Source: Streptomyces sp. AC512_CC834
GTDB lineage: Bacteria; Actinomycetota; Actinomycetes; Streptomycetales; Streptomycetaceae
Direction of reading: 5' to 3'
DNA: 64,000 bases
Assembly (NCBI RefSeq): GCF_019049325.1
Contig: NZ_JAGMUO010000120.1
Span: 186,218-250,217, forward strand
Below, piece by piece: positions 17,952 to 25,609 of the stretch. How positions within the stretch are numbered: position 1 is the stretch's first letter; every line of letters starts with the position of its first letter. The notes under the pieces were generated by a model. That model searched no databases, was not told where the DNA came from, and saw nothing but the letters and a program-made list of their open reading frames with translations. The position numbers and the translations under genes are program-made.

Positions 17952-19112
17952 ATGCCCAGCGTGACGCACGACGACGCTCCGCCGCTGGCGGACCTCATGC
18001 CGTGGTCCGTCGCACCGCCGCGGCTCGGCCGGGGGTGGCCGGCGGCTCCCGACGCGGCGTCCCTGAAGGCCCGCTGGGACGCCCTGGTCAAGGCCGAGGG
18101 GCCCGACCGCGAGGCCCTGTTCGAGCCGACCCGCTCGCGCACGCCGCACTCGGCGGTCGGGCGGCTGCCGGGCGGCGGCGGGGGCACCGAGCGGCTGGCG
18201 CGCGCCTCGGGGCCGTGTCCGGAGCCGGTCCGGGTGCTGCGGGCACCGTTCGACGAGCAATGGCTGATTCCCGACCACCGGCTGATCGACGCGGCCCGGC
18301 CGGAGCTGTGGCGGGTGGCCGACGAGCGGCAGGTGTTCGTCGTGGAAGCACCCGACGCCGCGGGCCCTCCGCTGCTCCTCGCGACCTCGCGGCTGCCGCT
18401 GTTCGGCCCCGCCCGGGTCCGCCCGCTCCACCGCCGCCCCGGTGGCGCGGAGCCCAATCTCGCCCCCGGCCTCCTGGACCACCTGGCCGTCCGGCTCGGC
18501 CGGCGTCCCGAGGCGGTGGACGTGCTCGCCTGGGCGGTGGCGGCGGTGCGGCCCGGCTCGCTGGTCCCGCTCACGGCGGACCCCGCACTGTGGGAGCGCG
18601 GGGTCGAGCTGGGCCGGCGCGCGCTGTGGCTGATGCGCCGCGACGGTGAGCGTCCCAAGCTGCCCGGCGGCCGGCGGCCGTACGTCCGCGCCCCGCTGCC
18701 CCCGCGTCCGCTGGCCGTTCGCTACGACCGGGACGAGGAGGCGCTGCACCTGGACGAGGGCCGGGTCTCCCCCGTGCCGCCGGGCGCCTGGGACTTCGAG
18801 GTGGGCGGGGTCCGGGTCCTCGAGCAGTGGTTCGCGGCCCGCACCGCCGAGGGCGAGGCGGGCACGCTGACGGCGATCCGTCCGGCCGGCTGGCCGCAGA
18901 CCTGGACGTCCGAGCTGCTGGAGCTGATCACGGTCCTCGCGCTGCTCGCCGAAGTGCGGGACCGGTGCCGGGAGTTGACGGTCACGACCGGGATCACCGC
19001 GGCCGAGCTGCGGGAGGCGGGCGTACTGCCGGTGTCCTCCTCGGCCCGCCGGCCGGCCTCCGTCCTGGACGACCGGGAGGAGGGGCCGGAGGGGCAGTTG
19101 GCGCTGCTGTGA
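17952..19112 (+). CDS. stand-alone type ISP restriction-modification C-terminal (specificity) domain protein
   Basis: A 386-aa protein that matches, by my recognition, the C-terminal specificity region of single-chain type ISP restriction-modification enzymes. Typical stretches are YVRAPLP, RVSPVPPGAWDFEVGGVRVL, and TWTSELLELITVLALLAE. The helicase, nuclease and methyltransferase domains (no DPPY/NPPY motif) are absent both in it and nearby. Starts at 17934 (GTG), 17952 (ATG) or 17961 (GTG) are possible; I took the ATG. It follows the GntR gene by about 22 bp and so may be the last gene of the hmgA unit. Whether it still binds DNA is unknown. Confidence 0.65.
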   Translation: MPSVTHDDAPPLADLMPWSVAPPRLGRGWPAAPDAASLKARWDALVKAEGPDREALFEPTRSRTPHSAVGRLPGGGGGTERLARASGPCPEPVRVLRAPFDEQWLIPDHRLIDAARPELWRVADERQVFVVEAPDAAGPPLLLATSRLPLFGPARVRPLHRRPGGAEPNLAPGLLDHLAVRLGRRPEAVDVLAWAVAAVRPGSLVPLTADPALWERGVELGRRALWLMRRDGERPKLPGGRRPYVRAPLPPRPLAVRYDRDEEALHLDEGRVSPVPPGAWDFEVGGVRVLEQWFAARTAEGEAGTLTAIRPAGWPQTWTSELLELITVLALLAEVRDRCRELTVTTGITAAELREAGVLPVSSSARRPASVLDDREEGPEGQLALL

Positions 19113-19150
19113 CCCGGTGGGGGGCCGCCCTCCGAGCGCGGGCACCGGCC

Positions 19151-19204
19151 CAGGCTCGGACTCAAACCCGGGCACAGACTCAAGCCCGGACACAGACTCG
19201 GGCC
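19151..19204 (+). repeat. 18-bp imperfect tandem repeat between convergent genes
   Basis: Three 18-bp units of the form CGGRCACAGACTCRRGCC lie between the type ISP domain gene and the convergent TetR gene, continuing in degenerate form into the TetR stop codon. No coding role is apparent, and no strong hairpin forms. Confidence 0.75.
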
Positions 19205-19209
19205 CAGAC

Positions 19210-19914
19210 TCAGGCGAACCCGTCCAGCACCCGCGTCAGCGCCCGCTCGAAGACCCCCTCCAGGTCGATCGGTCCGGCGTCCTCGGCGAAGGCCGCCGCC
19301 AGCCGCGGATAGGCGCCGCTCGCGAGTTGCCGCCCGAGGTAGGCGATGCGCGTCGCATTCTCCTGCTCCTCGGACCAGGGCAGCGAGCGGGTGCGCTCGA
19401 CGGTGGAGATCTCGTTGGTGACGTACGTCGTCACGACGCCGTTCACCATCGCGATCAGCTCCATCTTCGTGCCGTGGGGCGCCTCGAAGGGGTCGAGGCA
19501 GGCCAGGCAGTGCTCCAGGTAGCGCAGGGCGTTGGGGCTGAAGCCGTAGACCGGGGACATCAGGCGGGGCAGCCAGGTGTGGCGGTGCATCAGCGCCCGG
19601 GTCTGACGGGCCACCCGGATCATGTCGGCGCGCCAGTCGCCGCTCGGGTCCCACAGCTCGTGCTCGCCGCTGACCGCGTCCATCATCAGCTCGTACAGGT
19701 CCTCCTTGCGGGGGACGTAGTTGTAGAGCGACATGGTGCCGCAGCCCAGCTCACCGGCGACGCGGCGCATCGAGACCGCGTCCAGCCCCTCGGCGTCGGC
19801 GATCCGCACCGCGGCGGCGGCGATGTCGGCGCGGGTGTACGCCGGCCTCGGACCGCGGCCGGTGCGCTCGGGGCGCGACCAGATCACTTCGGGTACGGCC
19901 GCTCGGCCCGCCAT
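19210..19914 (-). CDS. TetR-family regulator of the adjacent ABC exporter
   Basis: A 234-aa regulator with an N-terminal HTH (about 25-75) containing RRVAGELGCGTMSLYNYVPRKEDL and a TetR_C-type ligand-binding domain. It is divergent from a drug-type ABC exporter, with 63 bp between start codons. Two copies of an 18-bp operator-like sequence lie in this gap and at the first codons of the ABC gene. By the pattern of such pairs it is a ligand-relieved repressor of the pump and of itself. Confidence 0.9.
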   Translation of the reverse strand: MAGRAAVPEVIWSRPERTGRGPRPAYTRADIAAAAVRIADAEGLDAVSMRRVAGELGCGTMSLYNYVPRKEDLYELMMDAVSGEHELWDPSGDWRADMIRVARQTRALMHRHTWLPRLMSPVYGFSPNALRYLEHCLACLDPFEAPHGTKMELIAMVNGVVTTYVTNEISTVERTRSLPWSEEQENATRIAYLGRQLASGAYPRLAAAFAEDAGPIDLEGVFERALTRVLDGFA

Positions 19915-19942
19915 CGTGCATCACCTCGGCCACCATCCTAGT

Positions 19943-20002
19943 TACGTACAGCGTACGTAGTGCGTTATGGTCGACCCATGACTACTACGTACGCTGTACT
20001 TA
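19943..20002. promoter_or_regulatory. paired TetR operator copies in inverted orientation
   Basis: TACGTACAGCGTACGTAG at 19943-19960 is repeated in inverted orientation as CTACGTACGCTGTACTTA at 19985-20002. The second copy overlaps codons 3-9 of the ABC ATPase gene. Centre-to-centre spacing is 42 bp, four helical turns, so two dimers would lie on the same DNA face. Confidence 0.7.
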
Positions 20003-20964
20003 GTGAGGGTCTGGAGAAGCGCTTCGGCGCCGTGCACGCGCTGCGCGGCCTGGATCTCGCGGTGGCCGAAGGCACCGTGTGCGGGCTGCTCGGGCCGAAC
20101 GGGGCGGGCAAGACCACGGCGGTGCGGCTGCTGACGACGCTGCTGCGGCCGGACGCGGGATCGGCGCGGATCGCCGGGCACGACCTGGTGCGCGAGGCGG
20201 CCGCGGTCCGCCGCCGGATCGGGGTGACCGGGCAGTCCGCGTCGGTGGACGGGGACCTCACCGGACGCCAGAACCTGCGGTTGTTCGCCCGGCTGCACCG
20301 GGTGCGGGACGCTTCGGCGCGGACCGATGACCTGCTCGACCGCTTCGGTCTGGCCGAGGCCGCCGACCGGCCCGCGTCCACCCTGTCCGGCGGCATGCGA
20401 CGCCGTCTCGACCTTGCCGCGAGCCTCGTGCGCCGCCCCGACGTGCTGTTCCTCGACGAGCCGACGACCGGGCTCGACCCCGCTAGCCGCAACCGCATCT
20501 GGGACGCCGTGCGCGCCCTGAAGGCGGAGGGCACGACCGTGCTGCTCACCACGCAGTACCTGGAGGAAGCCGACCGGCTGGCCGACGACATCGCCCTCGT
20601 GGACCGCGGCCGGGTCGCGCACACCGGGTCGCCGGCCGAACTCAAGGCGCTGGTGGGCTCGTACGCGGAGGCGGTCGTCACGGACGCGGACGCCCTGGCG
20701 CGGGCGGCGGGCGTCCTGGACCGTCTCACGGGGACGGAGCCCGCTCTGGACCACGACCGGCGCACGGTCGGCGCGGTCAGCACGGACCAGACGCTGACCC
20801 TGCCGCGCCTGGTCCGTGAACTCGACGCGGCGGGCGTGCCCCTGGCGGACGCGAGCCTGCGGCCACCGACCCTCGACGACGTCTTCCTCCGCCTGACCGA
20901 CGACGACACCGGCGACGACGACACCGGCGACAACACGGGTGACAGCAAGGAGCTTGTGGCATGA
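19978..20964 (+). CDS. drug-type ABC exporter ATP-binding protein (DrrA-like)
   Basis: A 328-aa ATPase of the daunorubicin/antibiotic exporter class. It has Walker A GPNGAGKTT, the signature TLSGGMRRRLDLAA, Walker B VLFLDEPTTGLDP, and a DrrA-type C-terminal extension ending in PTLDDVFLRLTDDD. A short Asp/Thr repeat (TGDDDTGDNTGDS) precedes the end. ATG overlap (ATGA) couples it to the permease gene. Expression is probably controlled by the divergent TetR protein. The transported compound is unknown. Confidence 0.93.
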   Translation: MTTTYAVLSEGLEKRFGAVHALRGLDLAVAEGTVCGLLGPNGAGKTTAVRLLTTLLRPDAGSARIAGHDLVREAAAVRRRIGVTGQSASVDGDLTGRQNLRLFARLHRVRDASARTDDLLDRFGLAEAADRPASTLSGGMRRRLDLAASLVRRPDVLFLDEPTTGLDPASRNRIWDAVRALKAEGTTVLLTTQYLEEADRLADDIALVDRGRVAHTGSPAELKALVGSYAEAVVTDADALARAAGVLDRLTGTEPALDHDRRTVGAVSTDQTLTLPRLVRELDAAGVPLADASLRPPTLDDVFLRLTDDDTGDDDTGDNTGDSKELVA

Positions 20965-21755
20965 GCACGATGGTCCATGACCTCGCGTACGACGGCACGG
21001 CGATGCTGGGACGGCAGCTACGGCGGCTGCGGAACAATCCGGGCCTGCTGATCCTCACCCAGACGATGCCGATCACGATGCTGCTGTTCTTCGGCTACGT
21101 CTTCGGCAGCGCCCTCGCGATGCCGGGCGAGGAGTACCGGGCGTTCCTGGTGCCCGGCCTGCTGGTCGCGACCGCCGCGAACGGCATCATGACGGGCATG
21201 TTCCAGGCCGCCCAGGACACCCACCGGGGCGTGACGGACCGCCTGCGTACGCTGCCGGTGAGCCGGGCCGCGGTACCACTCGGGCAGTCGGTCGCGGACG
21301 TGCTCGTCACCGCCGCCGGGACGGTGCCGCTGCTGCTCGTCGGGCTCGCGGTGGGCTGGCGGGTGGAAGGCGGCGCGCTCGGCGCGGTGGGTGCCGTGGC
21401 GCTGTTGCTGCTGTTCCGGTTCGCGACGACCTGGGTCGGGATCTTCCTGGGGCTGCTCACCCGGAACGAGGAGGCCGCCGGTCAACTGGGCGGCGCGACC
21501 TTCATCCTCCCGCTGCTGTCCAACGCGTACATCCCGACCGGGGGACTGCCGGGCTGGCTGCGCACGGTCGCGGAGTGGAACCCGATCAGCGCGGTGACCA
21601 CGGCGCTGCGGGACCTCTTCGGCAACGCGCCGGTGCCCGCCGGTGCCGCCTGGCCGGTCGCGCATCCCGTCGCCGGGTCGCTGGCCTGGTGCGCGGTGCT
21701 GCTGGCGGTGTTCGTCCCGCTCGCCGTACGCCGGTACGCGCACGGGGACCGCTGA
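20961..21755 (+). CDS. ABC-2 type permease (DrrB-like)
   Basis: A 264-aa membrane subunit with about six hydrophobic helices and the ABC-2 family motif region PLLSNAYIPTGGLPGWLRTVAEWNPIS near residues 178-204. The start overlaps the ATPase stop codon by 4 nt. Together they form a half-size efflux system dimerising in the membrane. No terminator hairpin is evident; a 220-bp stretch with GGCGTACGG-like repeats follows. Confidence 0.92.
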   Translation: MSTMVHDLAYDGTAMLGRQLRRLRNNPGLLILTQTMPITMLLFFGYVFGSALAMPGEEYRAFLVPGLLVATAANGIMTGMFQAAQDTHRGVTDRLRTLPVSRAAVPLGQSVADVLVTAAGTVPLLLVGLAVGWRVEGGALGAVGAVALLLLFRFATTWVGIFLGLLTRNEEAAGQLGGATFILPLLSNAYIPTGGLPGWLRTVAEWNPISAVTTALRDLFGNAPVPAGAAWPVAHPVAGSLAWCAVLLAVFVPLAVRRYAHGDR

Positions 21756-21976
21756 GCGGACGGCCGGGGCGCGTCACCGCCGGACGGGGAGACGACGGGA
21801 CGGGAGTGCCGGAGGGGCGTACGGGGTCGGGCATACGGAAGTCTGGCGTACGAGGGTCGGGCGTACGGGGATTACCCGCGCTCGGGAGCACACCGGGGCG
21901 CCGCTGCGTGCCGTGGGGACGACGGACGAGTGCCGCGGCGCCGCGCCGGGTCGGTGTGACCGCCGGAGCGCGGGCC

Positions 21977-22246
21977 TCAGTTACCGCCGAACAGCGAGCG
22001 GCGCAGTCGGCGCAGTGGCGCGAACAGCGAGACCCGGCGCATCCGGACGCCCCTGCTGCTGCGCTTGTGCGCGGGCTCACGCGCGGTCAGCTCACGCATC
22101 AGCGACGTCGCCTCCACGGTCTCCCGCTGCGGGAGGGCAGGCCCTCCGAGCACCGCGAGATGACGGTCGAGGCGCGAGCTGCTCGCGCTGCTTCCGCAGG
22201 TGATCGCAGGGACCCTTGCCCTGCTGCGCACTGTTATCTGTTCCAT
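21977..22246 (-). CDS. small basic protein, unknown
   Basis: An 89-aa protein starting MEQITVRSRARVPAIT, preceded by a good ribosome site (GGGGAG, spacing 5). The N-terminal half contains a Ser-rich patch and LDRHLAVLGGPALPQ. The C-terminal 25 residues form a strongly basic amphipathic segment (MRRVSLFAPLRRLRRSLFGG) that could contact membrane or nucleic acid. It looks like a conserved Streptomyces small protein, but I cannot name a family. It lies downstream of the anti-sigma gene on the same strand, with 115 bp between them. Confidence 0.6.
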   Translation of the reverse strand: MEQITVRSRARVPAITCGSSASSSRLDRHLAVLGGPALPQRETVEATSLMRELTAREPAHKRSSRGVRMRRVSLFAPLRRLRRSLFGGN

Positions 22247-22361
22247 GTCACTCCCCACCCGTACGAGTCCACCCGGCCCGGGCAGGGTAACCCTATCGCC
22301 CCGGTACGGCATGCGTGTATCGCGGTCACAGGATTCACCTTCCCCGTAAGGGGGTTGACGA

Positions 22362-23174
22362 TTACTCTCCGAATCCGACAGATTCCAGGGTGAGTTGGAC
22401 AACGGGCCTGCTGGTCGGCCGGACCGACCCCCCGTCGGGCTCGACCGTCACCGCCAGTGAGGTGGCGGAGCGGTTCAGGCCGGACGCGATCAGGGGCGTG
22501 TCGCCGTCGAAGAGCCCGAGGGAGCGCGGCGCGGCGCCGGGGCGCATCAGCCACAGTTGGCGCACGCGGTCGCCGGAGGGCTCGCGGTACCCGCTCAGGG
22601 TGACCACCGCACGCCCCTCGGAAGCGGAAGCGACCACTCCGATACTGCGGCCCCGCTCGTCCTCGCCGCTCGTCGCGCGGGCGTCCGGAGCAGCGAGAAC
22701 GTGGGCGATCTCACGTGCCCGGTCCCGTGCGGTGTCCAACTCGTCCTGGGTGCGGTTGGCCTGCACGGCGAAGAGGGAGGCCACCACGAGCGCCGCGGCG
22801 GCCGTCAGCGTGGCGAAGGGCACGAGCAGGGGGCGCGGCCGGGAGGCCCGGGAGCGCTCGGCCGGCGGCCGGCCGCCCCACACGTGGGCGGGCAGCCGAA
22901 GAGCGGGCCCGCTGCCGGGCGCGGGCTCCTGCGCGGTGGTGCGTACGGCGGCCAGCACCCGCTCGCGCAGGGCGGGCGGCGGCGGGGCGGCCGTGGACCA
23001 GGCCAGCCGGACGGCGTCCTCGGACAGCGCCCGCACCTCGGCGGCGCAGCGGGCGCAGCCCTCCAGATGCCGTTCGAAGCGGACCCGTTCGGCGCCTTCG
23101 AGAGCGTCCAGGGCGTAGGGGGCGGCGAGCGAGTGCAGGGCGCCGCGGCGCGGCAGCCGGCCGAAGAAGCTCAT
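22362..23174 (-). CDS. anti-sigma factor (RskA/zinc-finger type)
   Basis: A 270-aa membrane-bound anti-sigma factor. The cytoplasmic N-terminus has the zinc-binding-type motif HLEGCARCAAEV (about 35-46). A single transmembrane helix lies near residues 111-130 (VPFATLTAAAALVVASLFAV). An extracytoplasmic RskA-type domain of about 135 residues ends with a Pro/Val-rich strand. The start overlaps the sigma factor stop (ATGA), which guarantees coupled synthesis. It should hold the ECF sigma factor inactive until an external signal arrives; the signal is unknown. Confidence 0.9.
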   Translation of the reverse strand: MSFFGRLPRRGALHSLAAPYALDALEGAERVRFERHLEGCARCAAEVRALSEDAVRLAWSTAAPPPPALRERVLAAVRTTAQEPAPGSGPALRLPAHVWGGRPPAERSRASRPRPLLVPFATLTAAAALVVASLFAVQANRTQDELDTARDRAREIAHVLAAPDARATSGEDERGRSIGVVASASEGRAVVTLSGYREPSGDRVRQLWLMRPGAAPRSLGLFDGDTPLIASGLNRSATSLAVTVEPDGGSVRPTSRPVVQLTLESVGFGE

Positions 23175-23713
23175 GCGACACCTCCCAGGCAGTCGCGCAG
23201 GCGGTTGAGTCCGTCTCTCATCCTCGTCTTCACCGTGCCCAGCGGGAGGGCGAGGCGCTCGGCCACCTCCCGGTAGGTGTAGCCGTCGTAGTAGGCGAGG
23301 GTGACCGACTGGCGTTGCAGGGCGGTCAGGCGGTCCAGGCAGCGGCGCACCCACTCGCGTTCGAGTCCCGCCTCGACCTCCTCCGAGACCTGGTCGAAGG
23401 CGGGGTGGTGGGAGCGGCGGGCCTCGCGCTGTTCGCGTTCGCCGGCCGCGCGGGCGCTGCGCACCCGGTCGACGGCACGGCGGTGGGCGACGGTGAGGAT
23501 CCACGACAGGGCGCTCCCCCGGCGCGGGTCGAACCGCGCCGCGGACCGCCAGAGTTCGAGCAGCACCTCCTGCGCCACCTCCTCCGACTGGGCGGGGTCG
23601 CGCACCACGCGCCGTACGAGTCCGAACACCGGCCCCGACACCAGCCCGTACAACTGCTCGAAGGCCTTCTGGTCCCCGTCCGCCACGAGCATCAGCAGCT
23701 CGTCCGCCTCCAC
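23171..23713 (-). CDS. ECF RNA polymerase sigma factor (SigK-like)
   Basis: A 180-aa group 4 sigma factor. Region 2 (about 10-80) contains RVVRDPAQSEEVAQEVLLELW and GSALSWILTVAHRRAVDRVR. Region 4 (about 120-175) contains LTALQRQSVTLAYYDGYTYREVAERL, typical of SigK/SigL relatives. GTG 23713 follows GAGGGGGG; the longer reading frame to 23788 is Arg-rich and unlikely. It is translationally coupled to its anti-sigma factor and divergent from the DUF4331-TPR-NicO operon, its most likely target. Confidence 0.92.
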   Translation of the reverse strand: MEADELLMLVADGDQKAFEQLYGLVSGPVFGLVRRVVRDPAQSEEVAQEVLLELWRSAARFDPRRGSALSWILTVAHRRAVDRVRSARAAGEREQREARRSHHPAFDQVSEEVEAGLEREWVRRCLDRLTALQRQSVTLAYYDGYTYREVAERLALPLGTVKTRMRDGLNRLRDCLGGVA

Positions 23714-23845
23714 CCGGTCCCCCCTCTTCCTTCTTCTCGCGGGCCGCGCACGGCCCGTCGACGTCACCGCCGGGCGCGCGAGGCACACCCTCCGCAGGGG
23801 TTACGGATGGGCGGCCCGAAAACGCCAGTCGGCCGGGCACCAAAT

Positions 23846-23869
23846 CGGATTCCGGGTCCGACCAATCCG
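23846..23869. promoter_or_regulatory. CGGATT-N12-AATCCG inverted repeat in the divergent sigma/DUF4331 intergenic region
   Basis: An inverted repeat with 6-bp arms and a 12-bp spacer, placed between the ECF sigma gene and the DUF4331 gene, about 70 bp upstream of the latter. It may mark a regulator site or promoter elements for the operon. I did not find a clean ECF -35/-10 pair. Confidence 0.35.
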
Positions 23870-23936
23870 GGCCCGGGAGCGCTCCGAATGCCGGTGCGTC
23901 AGGGAAGTCGGCACATCGGCCCAGAGGACGGACGCC

Positions 23937-25508
23937 ATGACGGACGGCATGACACCACCCATCTCCGGAGGCGGAGGCGGAGGCGGAGGCGGAGGCGGAA
24001 ACGGAGGCGCGGGGCGCCGGCGCGTCGCCACACTGGTCTGCGGCGCGCTGGCCGCCGGGGGCCTCGCGGCCGCCGGCGTGACCGCGCTGGAACCGGGGAC
24101 GGCGTCCGCCTCCAGCCACCGGGAGGCCCCGCTGATATCGGGGACCCCGCAGTACGACAACACGGATCTGTACGCCTTCGTGAGCCCGGACCGGCCGGAC
24201 ACGACCACGCTGGTCGCCAACTGGATCCCGTTCGAGGAGCCGGCCGGCGGGCCGAACTTCTTCACGTTCGCCGAGGACGCCCAGTACGACCTGCACATCG
24301 ACAACGACGGCGACGCGCAGGGCGACCTGCTGTTCCGGTACACGTTCACCACGCACACGAAGAACGACAAGACGTTCCTCTACAACACGGGCCCCGTCAC
24401 CAGCCTCGACGACCCGGACCTCAACATCACCCAGACCTACGACCTCGAGCAGATCGAGCTGCACGAGGGCAAGGAGTCGTCCCGGACGACGATCGCCCAC
24501 GACGTGCCGGTGGCGCCGTCGAACGTCGGCAAGGCGTCGATGCCCGACTACGGCGCGCTGCGCGACCAGGCGGTCCACGAACTGGAGGGTGGGGCGCAGA
24601 CGTTCGCCGGGCAGGCCGACGACCCGTTCTTCCTGGACCTGCGCGTCTTCGACCTGCTGTACGGCGGGAACCTGTCCGAGGTCGGCAACGACACCCTCAA
24701 GGGCTACAACGTCAACTCGATCGCCCTCCAGGTCCCCACCGACATGATCGTGGAGTCGGCCGAGCAGCCGGTCGTCGGCATCTGGTCGACGACGCAGCGC
24801 GAGAACGCGCAGGGGGAGTTCTCGCAGGTGTCGCGGCTCGGCAACCCGCTGGTGAACGAGGTCGTCAACCCGCTCAAGGACAAAGACACGTTCAACGCGT
24901 CGCAGCCGGCGGACGACGCGCAGTTCCTGCAGAACGTCACCAACCCGGAGCTGCCGAAGCTCATCGAGGCGATCTACAAGATCAAGGCGCCCGCCGAGCC
25001 GCGCGACGACCTGGTCGACGTGTTCCTCAAGGGCGTCAAGGATCTCAACCAGCCGCCCCATGTGACGCCCTCGGAACAGTTGCGCCTGAACACCTCGATC
25101 GAACCGGCCGCCGAGCCCAAGCGCCTCGGTGTCCTCGACGGCGACAACGCGGGCTTCCCCAACGGGCGCAGGCTGACCGACGACGTGATCGACGCCGCGC
25201 TCCAGGTCGTCGAGGGCGAACTGGTCGGTGCCGCGAACGACCTGGGCGACGCGGTCGACGCCAACGACAAGGAGTTCGGGCACGCCTTCCCGTACGTGGC
25301 GAACCCGACGGAGGGCTCGCGCGGCCCGCTCGCCGACGGCACCGGTGACGACAACGACGTACGCAACCAACTGGGCGACGCGCTGCGCCCGGCGGGCTCC
25401 GACGACACGACGCTCGTCGCCGCCTCCGTCGGCGCCGGGGCGGTCGGCATCCTGCTGATCGGCGGCGCGGTCGCGTGGTGGCGGCGGGCGCGGGGCCGCG
25501 CGTACTGA
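23937..25508 (+). CDS. secreted DUF4331-family protein with C-terminal membrane anchor
   Basis: A 523-aa protein. The N-terminus has a polyglycine run encoded by five exact GGAGGC hexamers (23967-23996), then a basic signal peptide, and mature sequence beginning at SSHREAPLISGTPQYDNTDLYAF, the DUF4331 hallmark. The family body follows to about residue 480, and a single hydrophobic C-terminal helix with an Arg-rich tail (WWRRARGRAY) anchors it. The function of DUF4331 is not established. It is the first gene of a three-gene operon (then TPR, NicO-like) divergent from the ECF sigma pair. Confidence 0.88.
   Translation: MTDGMTPPISGGGGGGGGGGGNGGAGRRRVATLVCGALAAGGLAAAGVTALEPGTASASSHREAPLISGTPQYDNTDLYAFVSPDRPDTTTLVANWIPFEEPAGGPNFFTFAEDAQYDLHIDNDGDAQGDLLFRYTFTTHTKNDKTFLYNTGPVTSLDDPDLNITQTYDLEQIELHEGKESSRTTIAHDVPVAPSNVGKASMPDYGALRDQAVHELEGGAQTFAGQADDPFFLDLRVFDLLYGGNLSEVGNDTLKGYNVNSIALQVPTDMIVESAEQPVVGIWSTTQRENAQGEFSQVSRLGNPLVNEVVNPLKDKDTFNASQPADDAQFLQNVTNPELPKLIEAIYKIKAPAEPRDDLVDVFLKGVKDLNQPPHVTPSEQLRLNTSIEPAAEPKRLGVLDGDNAGFPNGRRLTDDVIDAALQVVEGELVGAANDLGDAVDANDKEFGHAFPYVANPTEGSRGPLADGTGDDNDVRNQLGDALRPAGSDDTTLVAASVGAGAVGILLIGGAVAWWRRARGRAY
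23967..23996 (+). repeat. (GGAGGC)5 hexanucleotide repeat inside the DUF4331 gene
   Basis: Five perfect hexamers, followed by two degenerate ones, encode polyglycine just before the signal peptide. The repeat unit is a multiple of three, so length changes would alter the n-region without a frameshift. Confidence 0.95.
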
Positions 25509-25609
25509 CGGCCCCCCCAGCCCTCCAGCCCCACCAGCCCCCCACGGCGGGCCGCGCCGCCCGCGCGCACGTTTCCCGTACGCCGATCGACACCCGTTTG
25601 AGGAGAGGC

